A DNA stretch of 64,000 nt, taken from contig NC_068565.1 of NCBI RefSeq assembly GCF_025698545.1, forward strand, positions 3,286,001-3,350,000, in the 5' to 3' direction. Under the pieces are notes generated by a model that was not told the DNA's origin, did not search any database, and saw only the letters and a list, made by a program, of their open reading frames with translations. The DNA comes from Gossypium raimondii. Lineage: Eukaryota; Streptophyta; Magnoliopsida; Malvales; Malvaceae. Numbering within the stretch: position 1 is the first letter of the stretch; each line of letters opens with the position of its first letter. Positions 11,527 through 23,393 of this stretch are shown here, piece after piece. A program made the translations under genes and the position numbers.

Positions 11527-13205
11527 TGTAATGCCCAATTTTTACCCGGCCCATAATAACCAATAAAAGTCCAGTTTTTTTTTTTACAAACCCAATTAAT
11601 AAACCCAAATTACATCAGGAAGCCCTAACCACAAATAGAAACCCTAGCCTAACTCGAAGTGGCCCATTTTCTTGAAGCATCCAGAAACCCCTAGGGTTTC
11701 TGGAACGATTTGCGCCACAGCCAAGCCAGGCTCCTCCCCGCGCACATATCGGCCTCCCCCACGTGCGTCTCGCCTCCAGCTGTACCTGTAGCAACAAACA
11801 ACCAACGACAACAGCAAAATAAAGGGAAAAACGAGTAACAAACGGAAAAAGGGGATTTTGTATTTTTATTTATTATTATTCCGACTATTTAAGGCCATTG
11901 GAGAAATCTGTAAAAGGGGGATTTTTTCAGAAAGAAAGACAGAAAAAAGATTGAAAATAGAAAAAACCAAGAGAAAAGAAAAGTTTGAATAAAAGGTGAT
12001 TTTTTGTGTTCATCGTTTTTTATGTTTTTATTTTTATGCATAAAATAAAAGGAAGAGAAGGAAGAAAGCTTACCTTTGCACTCGGATATGCTCTAACGGG
12101 GTTCAAAAACCCAACTCGGTGAGCATCCGACCACCGATTGCGATGGAGCCGCGGTGGAAGGATGGTGACGCTGCGGCGGCTCAGGAAAAGTTAAAAACCC
12201 TAGTAGAGAAAGCTAGGGTTGTTTTGTTTTTTTATAAAAATGGCAGAAAGTTATAACAGGCATGAAACAACGTCGTTTAGGGCCTGTTTTAGTGGCCCTA
12301 AAACGGCGCCATATAAGGCCATACCCGCCTATGTGACCCGACCCGCCTAAGGATTCGCATTTTTTCGTTGGTGGGGATATTTGAGCAATCGATCCCTCCA
12401 CTTTTGTGTCGCTTTCAATGCAGTTTTTTCACATATTTCCAATTTTGGCCACATAATTTTTCTCCTGTTTTAATTTGGTCCCTAGACCAAGCACATGCGC
12501 TTCACTGGAACGACGCCGTTTGATTAGCGAGGGAATATTTCCCCTTTTGGTCCTCTTCCTTTCGCGCGCGTTATGATTTAGTCCTTTTTGTGTTTTCCAT
12601 TTTTTAATTCGGTCCTAAAACTTTGTTCATTTTCAATTTAATCCTCTATTTTTATTTTAGTTATTTTATTATTAAATTAAATATTTTAATATTATTAATA
12701 CTATTATATGGCATCATTAACCTTGTATTATTATTTATTATTATTATTTCTTCGTTTATACCTTTTAATTCCAGAATTTTGTTATATACATATATATATA
12801 TATACATACATTCGTTTTTTAATATATATATACATACTTACACATGCTTTATAATCCTTATACATATTTTTCTTATATCTTATAATTTTAAAATATATAA
12901 ATACATGCATGCATTTTTGTAATATGTATATACGAACATTTTTAGTGTTGTAAATATATATATATATGTATATATACACATACTTTTTTATACTTCTATA
13001 TTTCATAATTTTTACGTACACATATATAAACATACTTACTTACATATATTTTGTTTCATAATTTTAAAATATGTATACCTACATATATTCTTCATATTTT
13101 TATGTACATACACATACACATACATATATATATTATATTTTTATAATTTTTTTAATTTCCTTTATTGTTCAGTTGTTGTGCACGATGATTTTTTTTATGC
13201 CCATT
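11527..13205 (+). mobile_element. Tat/Ogre-like retrotransposon, 5' LTR part of the outer element
   Basis: Begins TGTAATGCCC, preceded by the target-site copy ATGAC (11522-11526). The matching ATGAC lies at 16773-16777, after the 3' part. The sequence has the features of this LTR family: a GC-rich segment with GACGCCGTTT, then long T-rich/AT-rich stretches and ATAC microsatellite. Its last 230 bp (about 12976-13205) recur at 15688-15913. It is cut off at about 13205 where nested retroelement sequence begins. Confidence 0.75.
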
Positions 13206-15686
13206 TTTCATAATACAGAGGTGAGTTGAGCCTCGGGTCACGCTGATGTATTTTTAAATTTCGCTTTTTCAAAAATCAACTCATAATCTGAGGTGAGTTG
13301 AGCCTCGGGTCACTGAGGTATTTTTAATTTAATTTCTGTTTTTTCAAAAATCAACTCATAATCTGAGGTGAGTTGAGCCTCGGGTCACTGTTGAGGTATT
13401 TTTTAATTTAATTTCTTTTTTCAAAAAATCAACTCATAATCTGAGAGGTGAGTTGAGCCTCGGGTCACACTGAGGTATTTTTAATTTCTGTCTTTTTTTA
13501 AATCAACTCATAATACAGAGGTGAATTGAGCCTCGGGTCACACTGAGGTATTTTTAATTTATGTCTTTTTTTAAAATCAACTCATATACAAAGGTGAGTT
13601 GAGCTTTGGTCACGCCGAGCTATTTTCAATTTCTGTTTTTCAAATAAAAAGAAAATTTTTGGATAGTCGAACAAAATTCAGTGCTTTAAAGTCTTTGCTC
13701 TATCCCTGTTTCACAGCGATGAGCAAAGAGGGGCAGCTGTAAGCACTAAATTTTGTCCGGGTTTTGTCGTGTTTATATATATATTTAAAAAATATATATA
13801 TATATATAAAAATAAAAAATACAAAAAATAAAAAAATATATTTTGACCCCCCTAAACTTTTTAAAATTGCATTTTAACCCCTAAATTTTCCTAAAATTAC
13901 ATTTTGACCCATAAACTTTTTGAAATTACATTTTGACCCATAAACTTATTCGAAATTTGTTTCGGCCCCAAAACTTTTGCTGCATTTACAAATTGGTCCT
14001 TCTGTCAGAAAATCCCCAATAATCCGGCGGATTTCGTGCACCTGCCCCACGATTTCCGGCCGCCAGCCTAGGGCATGGCCTTCCCCACCTGCTACCTGCA
14101 AAAAAGAAGCAAAATCAACTATAAAAAGGAGTTTAAACTCCAAAAATGGACCCCCCACCCACGAATCTCCAAAAAAAAATTTCAAAGAGAAAAAAAAAAG
14201 CTTCAAAAATAAGAAAAAAGGGGAGAGAAAGGTCCGGTGGAGTCGACGGTGGCAGCTCGAACGGCGGCATGAAAGAAGCGACGGTGTGCGGGCTCGGTTT
14301 TGAAGAAGAAGGAAGAAGAAGAAGAAGAAAGAAAGAGAGAAGAAGAAGGAAGAGGGAAAAAAAAAGAAAAAAAAAATTAAATCGGGCTGACCCGACCCGA
14401 ATTCGGCCCGACCTAGCTGACCCGCAACCCGACCCAGTGAGCCCAATAATTAGGCCCAAAGCAGCCCAAAAAAAAACCAAAAAAAAAAGAAAAGAGAGAA
14501 AAGCAAAAAAAAAAAGAGCAGGCCACTTATTAGCAAGCCAAGCAGGCCAGCCAGCTAGCAGGCCAGGCCCAAAGCAGCAGCAGACCAAGCGGACCCCCCA
14601 GGCCCAGTGCAGCAGCAGCCCAGCAGCCCCCAAGCCTAGCAGCAGCCCAACAGGCCAGCCCAATCCAGAAAAAAAAAAGAAAAAAGAAAAAGAGAGGAAA
14701 AAAGAAAAAAAAGTAAAAGAAAAAAAGGGGTTTTAATTTGTGTAACCCGTTCGGCGAAGCTCGTATTTCGGACATTATCGGTAATTTTATTTATTTCATT
14801 TTTAATTAAATGCATGTATTTTTATGCCATTTCGTTTTAATATTATTGGTATTTTTATGCACTTTTATATTTTTGTATTTATGTTTTTAATTTAATTTAA
14901 TTTAATTTAATTTTAAATAATTTTAATAAATAAGACAATGAATCGATTTAACATTAAATCGTTGATTTCATCGCTATGTTGGGTGAATATCACCGGTTTA
15001 TGTTAAATACGATACGTCCTTTTAAAAATTGTAAATATTCAAAAAAATTCGTGTTTTCGAAAAAAATTCTCGTGTTTCGAAATTTTCGTTTTTCAAAAAA
15101 AATTTCTCGTGTTTCGTATTTTATCAAAAATTTTATGATTTCAAAAACAAATTTTGTGTTTTTAAAAATTTTCGTGTTTCAAAAAGAAAATTCGTGTTTT
15201 CAAAAAAAAATCTCGTGTTTCAAAATTTTTGTGTTTTTTTAAAAAAAATCGTGTTTCTAAAATTCTTGTATTTAAAAAAAAATTGTGTTTTCAAAAAAAG
15301 AAAAAGTTGTTGTGCTTTAAAATTCTCGTGTTTCAATCGGGTCACGACTAATATTAAATTGAATTCGTATTTTTGAAAATGAGGACAATGCGCGTTTAAC
15401 GAGATACCAATTTTGGGCGTCACGAGGGTGCTAATACCTTCCTCGCGCGTAACCGACTCCCGAACCCTAATTTTCTCTGGATTTTTACGTGGACCTAAAA
15501 TTACCTTTTTTTTAGAAAAGTTTAAAAATAAATTTTTCTTCTAAAAAGAAAATTTTGTAGGTGTCCGATCACACCTAGAAAAAAGATCGGTGGCGACTCC
15601 TTTTTTCAAATAAAATTGAGATTCAGTTTTCAAATTTACAAAATTACATCGACTAGCGCCCGTGCCAAAATTTTTAGGTCGCTACA
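13206..15686 (+). mobile_element. Nested Tat/Ogre-like retroelement, 3' end plus 3' LTR
   Basis: Contains the 3' untranslated region with a tandem array (13220-13620), a polypurine tract (GAGCAAAGAGGGGCAGC, 13721-13737), then an LTR from TGTAAGCAC (13738) to GGTCGCTACA (15686). The LTR is about 1.95 kb and contains family features GAGGGTGCTAATACC and GGTGGCGACTCC near its end. The 5' LTR and coding region are missing. The purine-rich frames at 13946-14736 lie in low-complexity LTR sequence and are not genes. Confidence 0.75.
13220..13620 (+). repeat. Tandem repeat, about 6 copies of a 60-75 bp unit
   Basis: The unit contains GGTGAGTTGAGCCTCGGGTCAC, then GAGGTATTTTTAATTT, then CAAAAATCAACTCATAAT. 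GAGTTGA and TCAACTC are inverted, so each unit can fold. The array lies just upstream of the polypurine tract, a usual place for 3' untranslated arrays in Tat/Ogre-type elements. Confidence 0.85.
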
Positions 15687-16772
15687 ATACACATACTTTT
15701 TTTATACTTCTATATTTCATATTTTTTACATACACATATATAAACATACTTACTTACATATATTTTTGTTTCATAATTTTAAAATATGTATACCTACATA
15801 TATTCTTCATATTTTTATGTACATACACATACATATATATTATATTTTATAAATTTTTTAATTTCCTTTATTGTTCAGTTGTTGTGCACGATGATTTTTT
15901 TATGCCCATTTTAAAAAAATATTTTAATTCGATCTGTTTATCTACTTATTGTCTTACATAGTTGATTCGTCTCTTTATTTATCTTTTATTTACTGTCACT
16001 CGTGCCATTTATGCTTATATCGTATTTATCATTGTTTTGTTATGCATACCAATAATGTAATTTATTTTCTCATTTTTACTACGACATCGTGTATCATTTT
16101 TTTACTTGATATATTAAAATTTATTTTTAATAAATAGCATTTCGTATTTTGTTATTCGGAAAAGTTGTATCCTAACTTACGGGGTATCAATTTTCCTGAT
16201 AAATCCAAATATACGAATCTTTTCAAACAAATTTTTACGATCTTGGGATTTTGACAAAAGATCATGTTCTAACTTGTGGGACACGATTTCTTTTCTAAAC
16301 CCGAGATAATTGAACATCTCTCAAATAAACAAATCTTTCAACATTTATTCTCGAATCGAGAATTTAAAGACATTGTGTCCTAACTTACAGGATATAATTA
16401 TCTTCTCTATTAACGTGAAATATGCTATTTTCTTGAAAATTTTTAGCATTTTAATAAAGGATCGTATTTTGAATCTTTTCAAAGTTTTCAATTCTCAACA
16501 CTAAGACACTAATAAATCAACTAGGTACCCATTTTGGGCGTTACGAGGGTGCTAACCCTTCCTCGTACGTAACTGACTCTCGAACCCGTTTTCCTAAAAT
16601 TCGTAGACCAAAATCGTTGTTTTAATAAAATCAAATCGTTTATTAAAAGCAACCACTTTTCAAGGTGACCCGATCACACCTTATCCAAAAAGGATTGGTG
16701 GCAACTCCCATGTTCGTTTTCATTTTTCAAAACCTAAGTCGATCCCGTTTTCACAAAAAAATGGTTTCGACA
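15687..16772 (+). mobile_element. Tat/Ogre-like outer element, 3' LTR part
   Basis: Resumes outer-LTR sequence with a second copy of the 230-bp segment already seen at 12976-13205. It ends TTTCGACA, followed by ATGAC (16773-16777), the partner of 11522-11526. It also carries the family end motif GAGGGTGCTAACCC. It is therefore the right end of the element that starts at 11527. Confidence 0.75.
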
Positions 16773-16989
16773 ATGACCATTGCACAAGTTTTATAACTTG
16801 CCTTATTTATTGGCATGTTTGACCAAAATATCTTGATTATTTTCTTGCATCTATTTTGAAGATATTTGTGTAAATAATCTCATATTTATTATTGAAGAAG
16901 AGATTGAATCAAGCAAATTTACTTTCCAAAAATTTTTATGTGATCTATTTATTTTATATACTAATATATGCACTTTTTTAAAAAAAAAA

Positions 16990-18606
16990 AATAATTAGTT
17001 TTTATAAAGGATTGAAATGGTGCCGTTTTGGGCCTTAATCCCGATGGCCAAACGCAGCGTCGTTCAAGTGACCCGTAGCGTCGACGGACGATCTTAGGAT
17101 CTGCGTGTTTTCACGTTAATGGTTTAATTACGCCTTTAGTCCTTCCACTTTTTCAGCCTACTTCAATTTAGTACCTTTTCTTTTTCTTTTTAATTTTATC
17201 ACCTAATCTTACTTTATTTTCAATTTGGTCCTTGGACCATTCGAGGAGACGAACGCCTGAAACAGTGACGTTTTCGATGATCTGAAACCTGACTTGGTTT
17301 CCAGATAGGATCCGCGTGTTTAATTACTGTCCTGATCCTTCTGATTTTAAACGGTTTACAATTTGGTCCTGTTTCTAGTTTCTTTTATTTTTATCCTACG
17401 GTTTTGGTTTTGTTACTTTTTAATCATTAGTAGCTTTTTTTATTACTTATAATTTATACTCCCTAATATCGTTTTGATTTCAATTTGATACTTGATTTAT
17501 TTAACTTCAATCCCTTTTTTGCAAACTGTTTTATTCATTAGTTTATTTATTTCATTTATTTATTAGTTCTTCAACCTTATTTAATAATTAAAGTTCATTT
17601 ATTTATATTCTTTTATATACTTTTATATTTTATTACAAATTGTATCCATAATTTCATTCATGCTTTAACTTGGTTTTATTTTCCATATTTTATAAATTAT
17701 CTTCCTTATATTTAATTATGTATTGGTTTCTTTGTCTTTATTATTTTTTATTGGCATTGTCATTTATGTGCATACGTTGTTGCTATTATCATTATTATTA
17801 TTTATTTTATTTATATTTTGATTGTTGATATTAATGCTAAAATAGTGTACATTATATGATTCTCGTAAATTATTTTTATTATTATATTCATTATTGTCAT
17901 TTATTAATGCGACATTTCATTCATGTATCATTTTAAATAGTACACATTTTCACTTAAATTTGTAAAAAATAAAAATTTGAAAATAAAGACAATATTTCGT
18001 ATTTTGGAATTCGAAAAGTCGTTCCCTAACTTACGGGTTTCGGTTTTCTCGATAAATTTGAATACACGAACCCTTTCAAACATAATTTTTTAAATTATCT
18101 CGGGAATTGAAAAAAGATCGTGTTTTAACTTACGGAATATGATTTATTTTCTAAAACCGAGATAATCAAATATCTTAAAAAATAAATAAAACTTTCGGTG
18201 TTTGTTCTCGTTTCGGGATTTAAGATATTGTGTCCTAAATCACGGAATATAATTGTTTTTCTTGATTGACGTGAAATACGCTCTTTTTAAAAAAAATTCA
18301 ATTAAGCGATTTTAACAAAAGGATCGTATTTTAAATCTCTTCAAAATTTACAATTTTCGACATTAAGACATTAATCAATCAATTAGGTACCAATTTTGGG
18401 CGTTACGAGGGTGCTATTCCTTCCTCATACGTAATTGACTCTCGAACCCTTTTTTTTTTCTTCTGAATTTCGTAGACCAAAATTGTTTTAATAAATCAAA
18501 TCATTACGAGGTGACCTGATCATACATCATAAAAACGATCAGTGGCAACTCCCATTTTCATTTTCAAAATAAAAAGTCGACCTTTTCACAAAAAATAGTT
18601 TCGACA
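16990..18606 (+). mobile_element. Tat/Ogre-like LTR, 5'-truncated
   Basis: From about 16995 the sequence matches the middle of the same LTR family (ATGGTGCCGTTTTGGG; compare 24073 and 60700). It runs through GAGGGTGCTATTCC to the terminal TTTCGACA at 18606. The expected TGTAATGCCC start and several hundred bases are absent, so no duplication can be paired. I saw no internal coding region. Confidence 0.7.
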
Positions 18607-19567
18607 ATTCATTTTAATAATATTTTTTTAAAAATAATTGATATCGAAGACCATGACTAATTGTTACGTAAAACAATACAATTCATGTGCCAAAAGAAAA
18701 ATATTAGAGGAGGCACCAAAAAAATTCAGAAGAATTTTATTCGTTTACTTTGATTTTTCAAAGTTTCATTTACCCTGAACAAAACGTTTCAATGCTTTTA
18801 TATTTCCTTGATTTTTAAAACCTTTCTTTACGTATTAAACTTGACTTGTCTTAAACGTCATTCATTGTAGTTGGGGTAATTAAGATGATTGAGATTTGTC
18901 TGCGAACATGTGGTCTAAAATTATTAAATTTGTTATCAATTTAGAAATAATTTCATTTTGGGTTACCAAATAAATTTTGATGTGGCCAACGAAATTAAAT
19001 TACATTTTTAATGAGAGTTAAAATATAAATTACTCCTTAATACTTTTAAAATTTTAAAATTAAGTTTAAGTCTGATTCTTTTATCGGAAATCTGGTCTTA
19101 TTTAAAGATATTGAATGCTGATGTAAATTTATTAATATAATTACAGCTTAAAAGTTACTTGGTTTGATTCTATATATATAAAACAAGAAAGAAATCAAGA
19201 ATGTCACTGTTCATCAGCTATATATATTCTTCCTCTGTTATTTAAGTACAAAGATTAAACTCATAAATGATGCATAATTTGGGGATTAACAGTAGAATTT
19301 AATCAATATTTTTTTAATGAATATCCAAGAGTTGTTGTTCTCTATATTAACTTACAAAATAAAAACGGAGGAAATTAAGGAAATGAGGGTTGTGGCTATC
19401 AGCCTCTTCAAAATAAAAACTTGCATTGTGTTGGTTGTCGGTCATAGTCTTTTATGTTGCTCCCCACTCCACATGGTGCCATATCTCATCTTGAGATATT
19501 CTCCACATATATCCCTGATTTAGTTAGAAGCTTCATTGTTGCTCTTCTTCTCTACCAAATTATTAGC
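18607..19567 (+). promoter_or_regulatory. 5' flank and leader of receptor-kinase gene 2
   Basis: The segment 18640-19180 is duplicated at 45900-46370 (GAAGACCATGACTAATTGTT, AACAATACAATTCATGTGCC, TTAAACTTGACTTGTCTT). From 19315 it matches the gene 1 flank. The leader CTCTTCTTCTCTACCAAATTATTAGC directly precedes the ATG. No other gene seen. Confidence 0.5.
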
Positions 19568-22500
19568 ATGTCATATTTAAAAGCAAAACTCCCATTGTTT
19601 GCTCACCTAATGCCCACTTTTGCTTTATTTCTTATTCTACTCCCTGGTGCTTCTCTCGCTAGGCATCTTTTTAACCAGGACTGCGGCTCTACTTTCTGTG
19701 GGAATTTGAATATCAGTTACCCATTTCGATTAAAAAACCAACCTCCTCAGTGTGGCTGTTATGACCTGGAACTTGCGTGTGAGAATAACAACCGCACCAC
19801 TTTGGTTTTGAGGGAAGGGAAATTCTTTGTCCAAAATATTTTTTACGAAAATAAAACAATCCAAGTGATGGATTCAAATCTGGACAAGAATGATTGCAAC
19901 TCCCTTCCTCTTAGTTCCATATATTTCAAGTATTTAGATGGACAATTGTATTCCATTTTTTCTTCTCCTCATTATTATTCTCATTCTCATCATTATTATA
20001 CTTCTTATTATTATTATAGTAGAGAGTCAGAGGCTAGCATTATGTATGTTGTGAATTGCTGGAAACCTATAAAATCATCTCAATATATTGATGCCTCTCG
20101 TTGTATCACCAAATCCAATATCTCTTTTCCTCCAACTTTCTTTTATTTTTTAGACAGAAATACAGTGCGGAATCTCAATCAAGCTTGCACTTTGGAAGCG
20201 GAAGTTCCAATTATGGTTAAGAGTATATCAGGCATGTCTACATTAGCTATCTACAATAAGCTATCTCAGGGATTTTACCTTTCATGGTATGAGAACCCAT
20301 ACTTGGAACTTTCTGGGTAAGTTTCTACTAGTATTTAAGTTATATACCCGTAAGTTGAGTATGATTAACTTTCTTATTTCTCAGCTAAAGTACTAAAGTA
20401 AAATATATTACTAAATTCCGGAAAGGGTAGATCAGACCCAAATGGATAGGGAAGTAAAAAATAGATGAGCATTGAAATTTTTGGCTCAGAGAAACTCCAA
20501 GCAAAATAGTGAAAATTATGATTTTAAAAAGATTTTATATAGACAAAACAACTATTTAATCAATATTTACAATTTATTAGACTTTTCTATCTAATAAAAT
20601 AATATTACTATCAACATTATAAATAGCTGACAGAAATGACATTATCCATGAAGATTAAATAATTGTAATTAAACTTTTAATATTTACAACACTACTTTTT
20701 ATAGTTAAATATTTTTTCCTTTTATTTTGTGCAAAAATTTAGTATATAAACAAAAATTTGACATAAAATGTCAGTAAACAATAATAGTAATGAAATTTGT
20801 GATTTTAATATGAAATACATGTTAATATAAAGTTGTATAAAATTTAATTGTGTTTGACTCATTCTACTCAATACTGCAGATTGCGATATGTGATGTTTTG
20901 CTTTGGACTCTGTCTTAACGAAATTGGTATGCATATGGTCTCACTTTTATATATATCGTACTGCGGAATGCGATATATGATGTTTTGTTTGGAACTCTGC
21001 CTTTAATGAGTAGGTATGCAAATGGTCTCATTTCTATATATACCGAAGCATAAATCAGAAGTGACCAACAGAAAAGCATAACAATCACCCAAAATCACCA
21101 GGCCCTTATATCAAGTAAAATAGTCACCGAAGAATGCAACACTTTTACCAGATTGGATTTAGAAACTAAACCAATTCTCTTGTTTGCAATAACGGCATCC
21201 ACCACTTCCCATGTACCCAAATAATTGTTTCAGCCGACGCCAGTACACATCCTTTCTAAGCCATTACTGAGAAAAAAAACAAAACTATTGAACTTTAATT
21301 TTAGGAAAATTAAAAGATTCTTTATATCTATCTTGATTTGAAGTTTAAAAAGAATCTATTTTAATTTTATCTTGTTTGATTTAGAAAAAAGAAAAACACA
21401 AGGCATCAATGGGAATATCAAATAATTGAATTGCTATTTTAAAATTAATTGCATAAATTAGCGAAAGTATGTGTTTTAAGGGGAATGAAACTGTCACATA
21501 CATAAACATTTTGAGAATGTAGATAATACGTTGATTTCACAATGCACTGATGTTTTCTAATATATTTTTCTTGAAAGGTGTTTCCATCATACTGAGGCTC
21601 TTCTTTGGGATACCTTGTTTGCTTGTACTTGTAATCTATAAATGGAGAAGAAGACATTTATCTATGGATGATAAGATTGAAGAGTTCCTTCAAAGCCACA
21701 ATCTAGCTCCAATTAGATACTCTTTCAAAGAAGTTAAAAAAATGACTAAAAATTTTAAAGATAAATTAGGTGAAGGGGGTTATGGTTCGGTGTTTAAAGG
21801 AAAGCTTCGTAGTGGACATCATGTGGCAATAAAATTGTTGTGCACATCAAAGGGAAAAGGCCAAGATTTCATAAATGAAGTTGCTTCTATTGGAAGAATT
21901 CATCATGCTAATGTGACCAAACTTATTGGATTTTGTGTGGAGGGATCAAAACAAGCTCTTGTGTATGATTTCATGTCAAATGGATCGTTAGATAAAATCA
22001 TATTTTCTGAAGAAAAAAGGAACACTTTAGGTTGGAAAAAACTATTTGATATTGTGCTTGGGGTTGCTCAAGGAATCGACTACTTGCATCAAGGATGTGA
22101 CATGCAAATTTTACATTTTGATATCAAGCCACACAACATTCTTTTGGACGAGAACTTTAACCCAAAAGTTTCAGATTTTGGTCTTGCTAAGTTGTACTCA
22201 GTAGATGATAACATTGTCTCTCTCACTGCAGCACGAGGAACAATAGGGTATATTGCTCCTGAATTGGTTTACAAAAATCTTGGAGGCATTTCATATAAAG
22301 CTGATGTTTATAGTTTTGGAATGTTGGTGCTAGAAATGGTAGGAAGGAGAAAGAATTTGAATGCATTTGCCAACCACACTAGCCAAATATATTTTCCATC
22401 TTGGATTTATGACCGGTTAGATCAAGGAGAGGACATGGAGTTGGGAGATATTTCTGATGATGAAAAAGTAATGATAAGGAAGATGATAATAACAGCCTTT

Positions 22501-22713
22501 TGGTGTATACAATTATTGCCTTCTGATCGTCCTTCGATGAATAAAGTGTTGAAAATGCTTGAATCTAACGTTGAACTCTTTGAGATGCCTCCAAAGCCAT
22601 TTCATCAAGTTCCTCTTGAAACATCAACTGAGGTTGATAATTGTGAGAACTCTAATGATGAGGAAAGTAGGTCATTGGATGTTGTTACTATAACCAGTTT
22701 TAATGTCGTTTAA
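19568..22713 (+). CDS. LRK10L-type receptor-like protein kinase, gene 2 (three exons)
   Basis: Predicted exons are 19568-20316, 20880-20926 and 21578-22713, with introns GTAAGT..GCAG and GTATGC..AAAG in matching phase; the product is 643 aa. I chose the ATG at 19568 over the in-frame upstream codon at 19454 because it aligns with gene 1 and follows the conserved leader. The layout is as in gene 1: signal peptide, [18 protein letters not shown] ectodomain, a shorter Tyr/His-rich stretch near residues 138-155, a transmembrane helix spanning the exon 2/3 junction, then a kinase with GEGGYGSV (about 330), Lys 351, HFDIKPHN (445) and DFG (465). HFD makes it non-RD. Exon 2 is 15 bp shorter than in gene 1. 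The tail [10 protein letters not shown] is kept. The kinase core is almost identical to gene 1 in DNA, while ectodomain, introns and tail differ. It is probably an immune or stress receptor at the plasma membrane; the ligand is unknown. Confidence 0.88.
20873..21045 (+). repeat. Tandem duplication of exon 2 in gene 2
   Basis: Two adjacent copies of about 84 bp contain exon 2 with its splice borders. Copy 1 has TACTGCAG at its 5' border and GGTATGCATATGG at its 3' border, and is usable. Copy 2 (from about 20957) reads TACTGCGG, which loses the acceptor AG, and has a TAA inside. It is therefore probably a dead duplicate exon. Confidence 0.75.
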
Positions 22714-23393
22714 TATTGGAAACATTTCCTTTCATTATCTTACATTTGTAGCATCGTATATATTTTGCCTTTCATATATATTAGTATCTCGATATGTGTA
22801 TTGTATTTGTACATAAATATGTATTTGAAAAATAAAAGTTGTTTTGGTTTTTAAATAAATAATACTGAAGTGATACTTTGTAGGATTGTTGAGCTCCTTC
22901 ACAACGTAAGTGTCTTATGAATTGATGCAAAAGGAGGCTTGAAATAGATAGGAGATAAGGGAAAAGTAAACAGAGAGGAGAGAAAATATGTTACGGTGAT
23001 TAGTTAAAGCACTTAGTCTTCTTCACATAGTTGAATTTGACTACTCAAAATAAGATACTAGGGTAGAATAATTGATGTATAATATACCAAACAATTGTTA
23101 GCTTATGATATCCATTCTCCATTATCATCTCCCTTACAATTTTACTTACCATGTCAAAACCAGAGACTCATTTGTCTTTTTTTTTTTCTTTTTTTTTTCT
23201 TAAGAAGAATTGACTTGCATAGACTTAGTGGCTTATTATAGTGGGTTGGAAATGACGTCTCCTTATCTTGTTTTTTTAAAGAAATATTTTACAAAATTTA
23301 TTAGTTAAATTTGGTTTTTTTTGTCTTTATATTAATTTTATACTTGAATTTGGTTATTTTAACCTTTATACTTTTTAAATTTAAAATTTCAAT
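22714..23393. other. 3' flank of gene 2, no gene seen
   Basis: AT-rich sequence alignable with the 3' flank of gene 1. A long T-run lies near 23180-23210. It ends where a Tat-like LTR begins at 23394. Confidence 0.55.

Noticed and set aside
12623..13033. Tyr/Ile-rich frames
   Set aside because: They are translations of ATAC/TATA microsatellites inside an LTR.
13220..13620. CRISPR-like array
   Set aside because: Units are head-to-tail and similar throughout, without unique spacers, and sit before a retroelement polypurine tract in plant nuclear DNA.
13946..14736. Overlapping frames of 100-196 codons on both strands
   Set aside because: Purine-rich low-complexity LTR sequence gives Lys/Arg- or Phe-rich translations on opposite strands. 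It is not a gene.
19454..19567. Upstream in-frame extension of gene 2
   Set aside because: The 38 extra residues come from the conserved leader and would bury the signal peptide; gene 1 starts at the equivalent of 19568.
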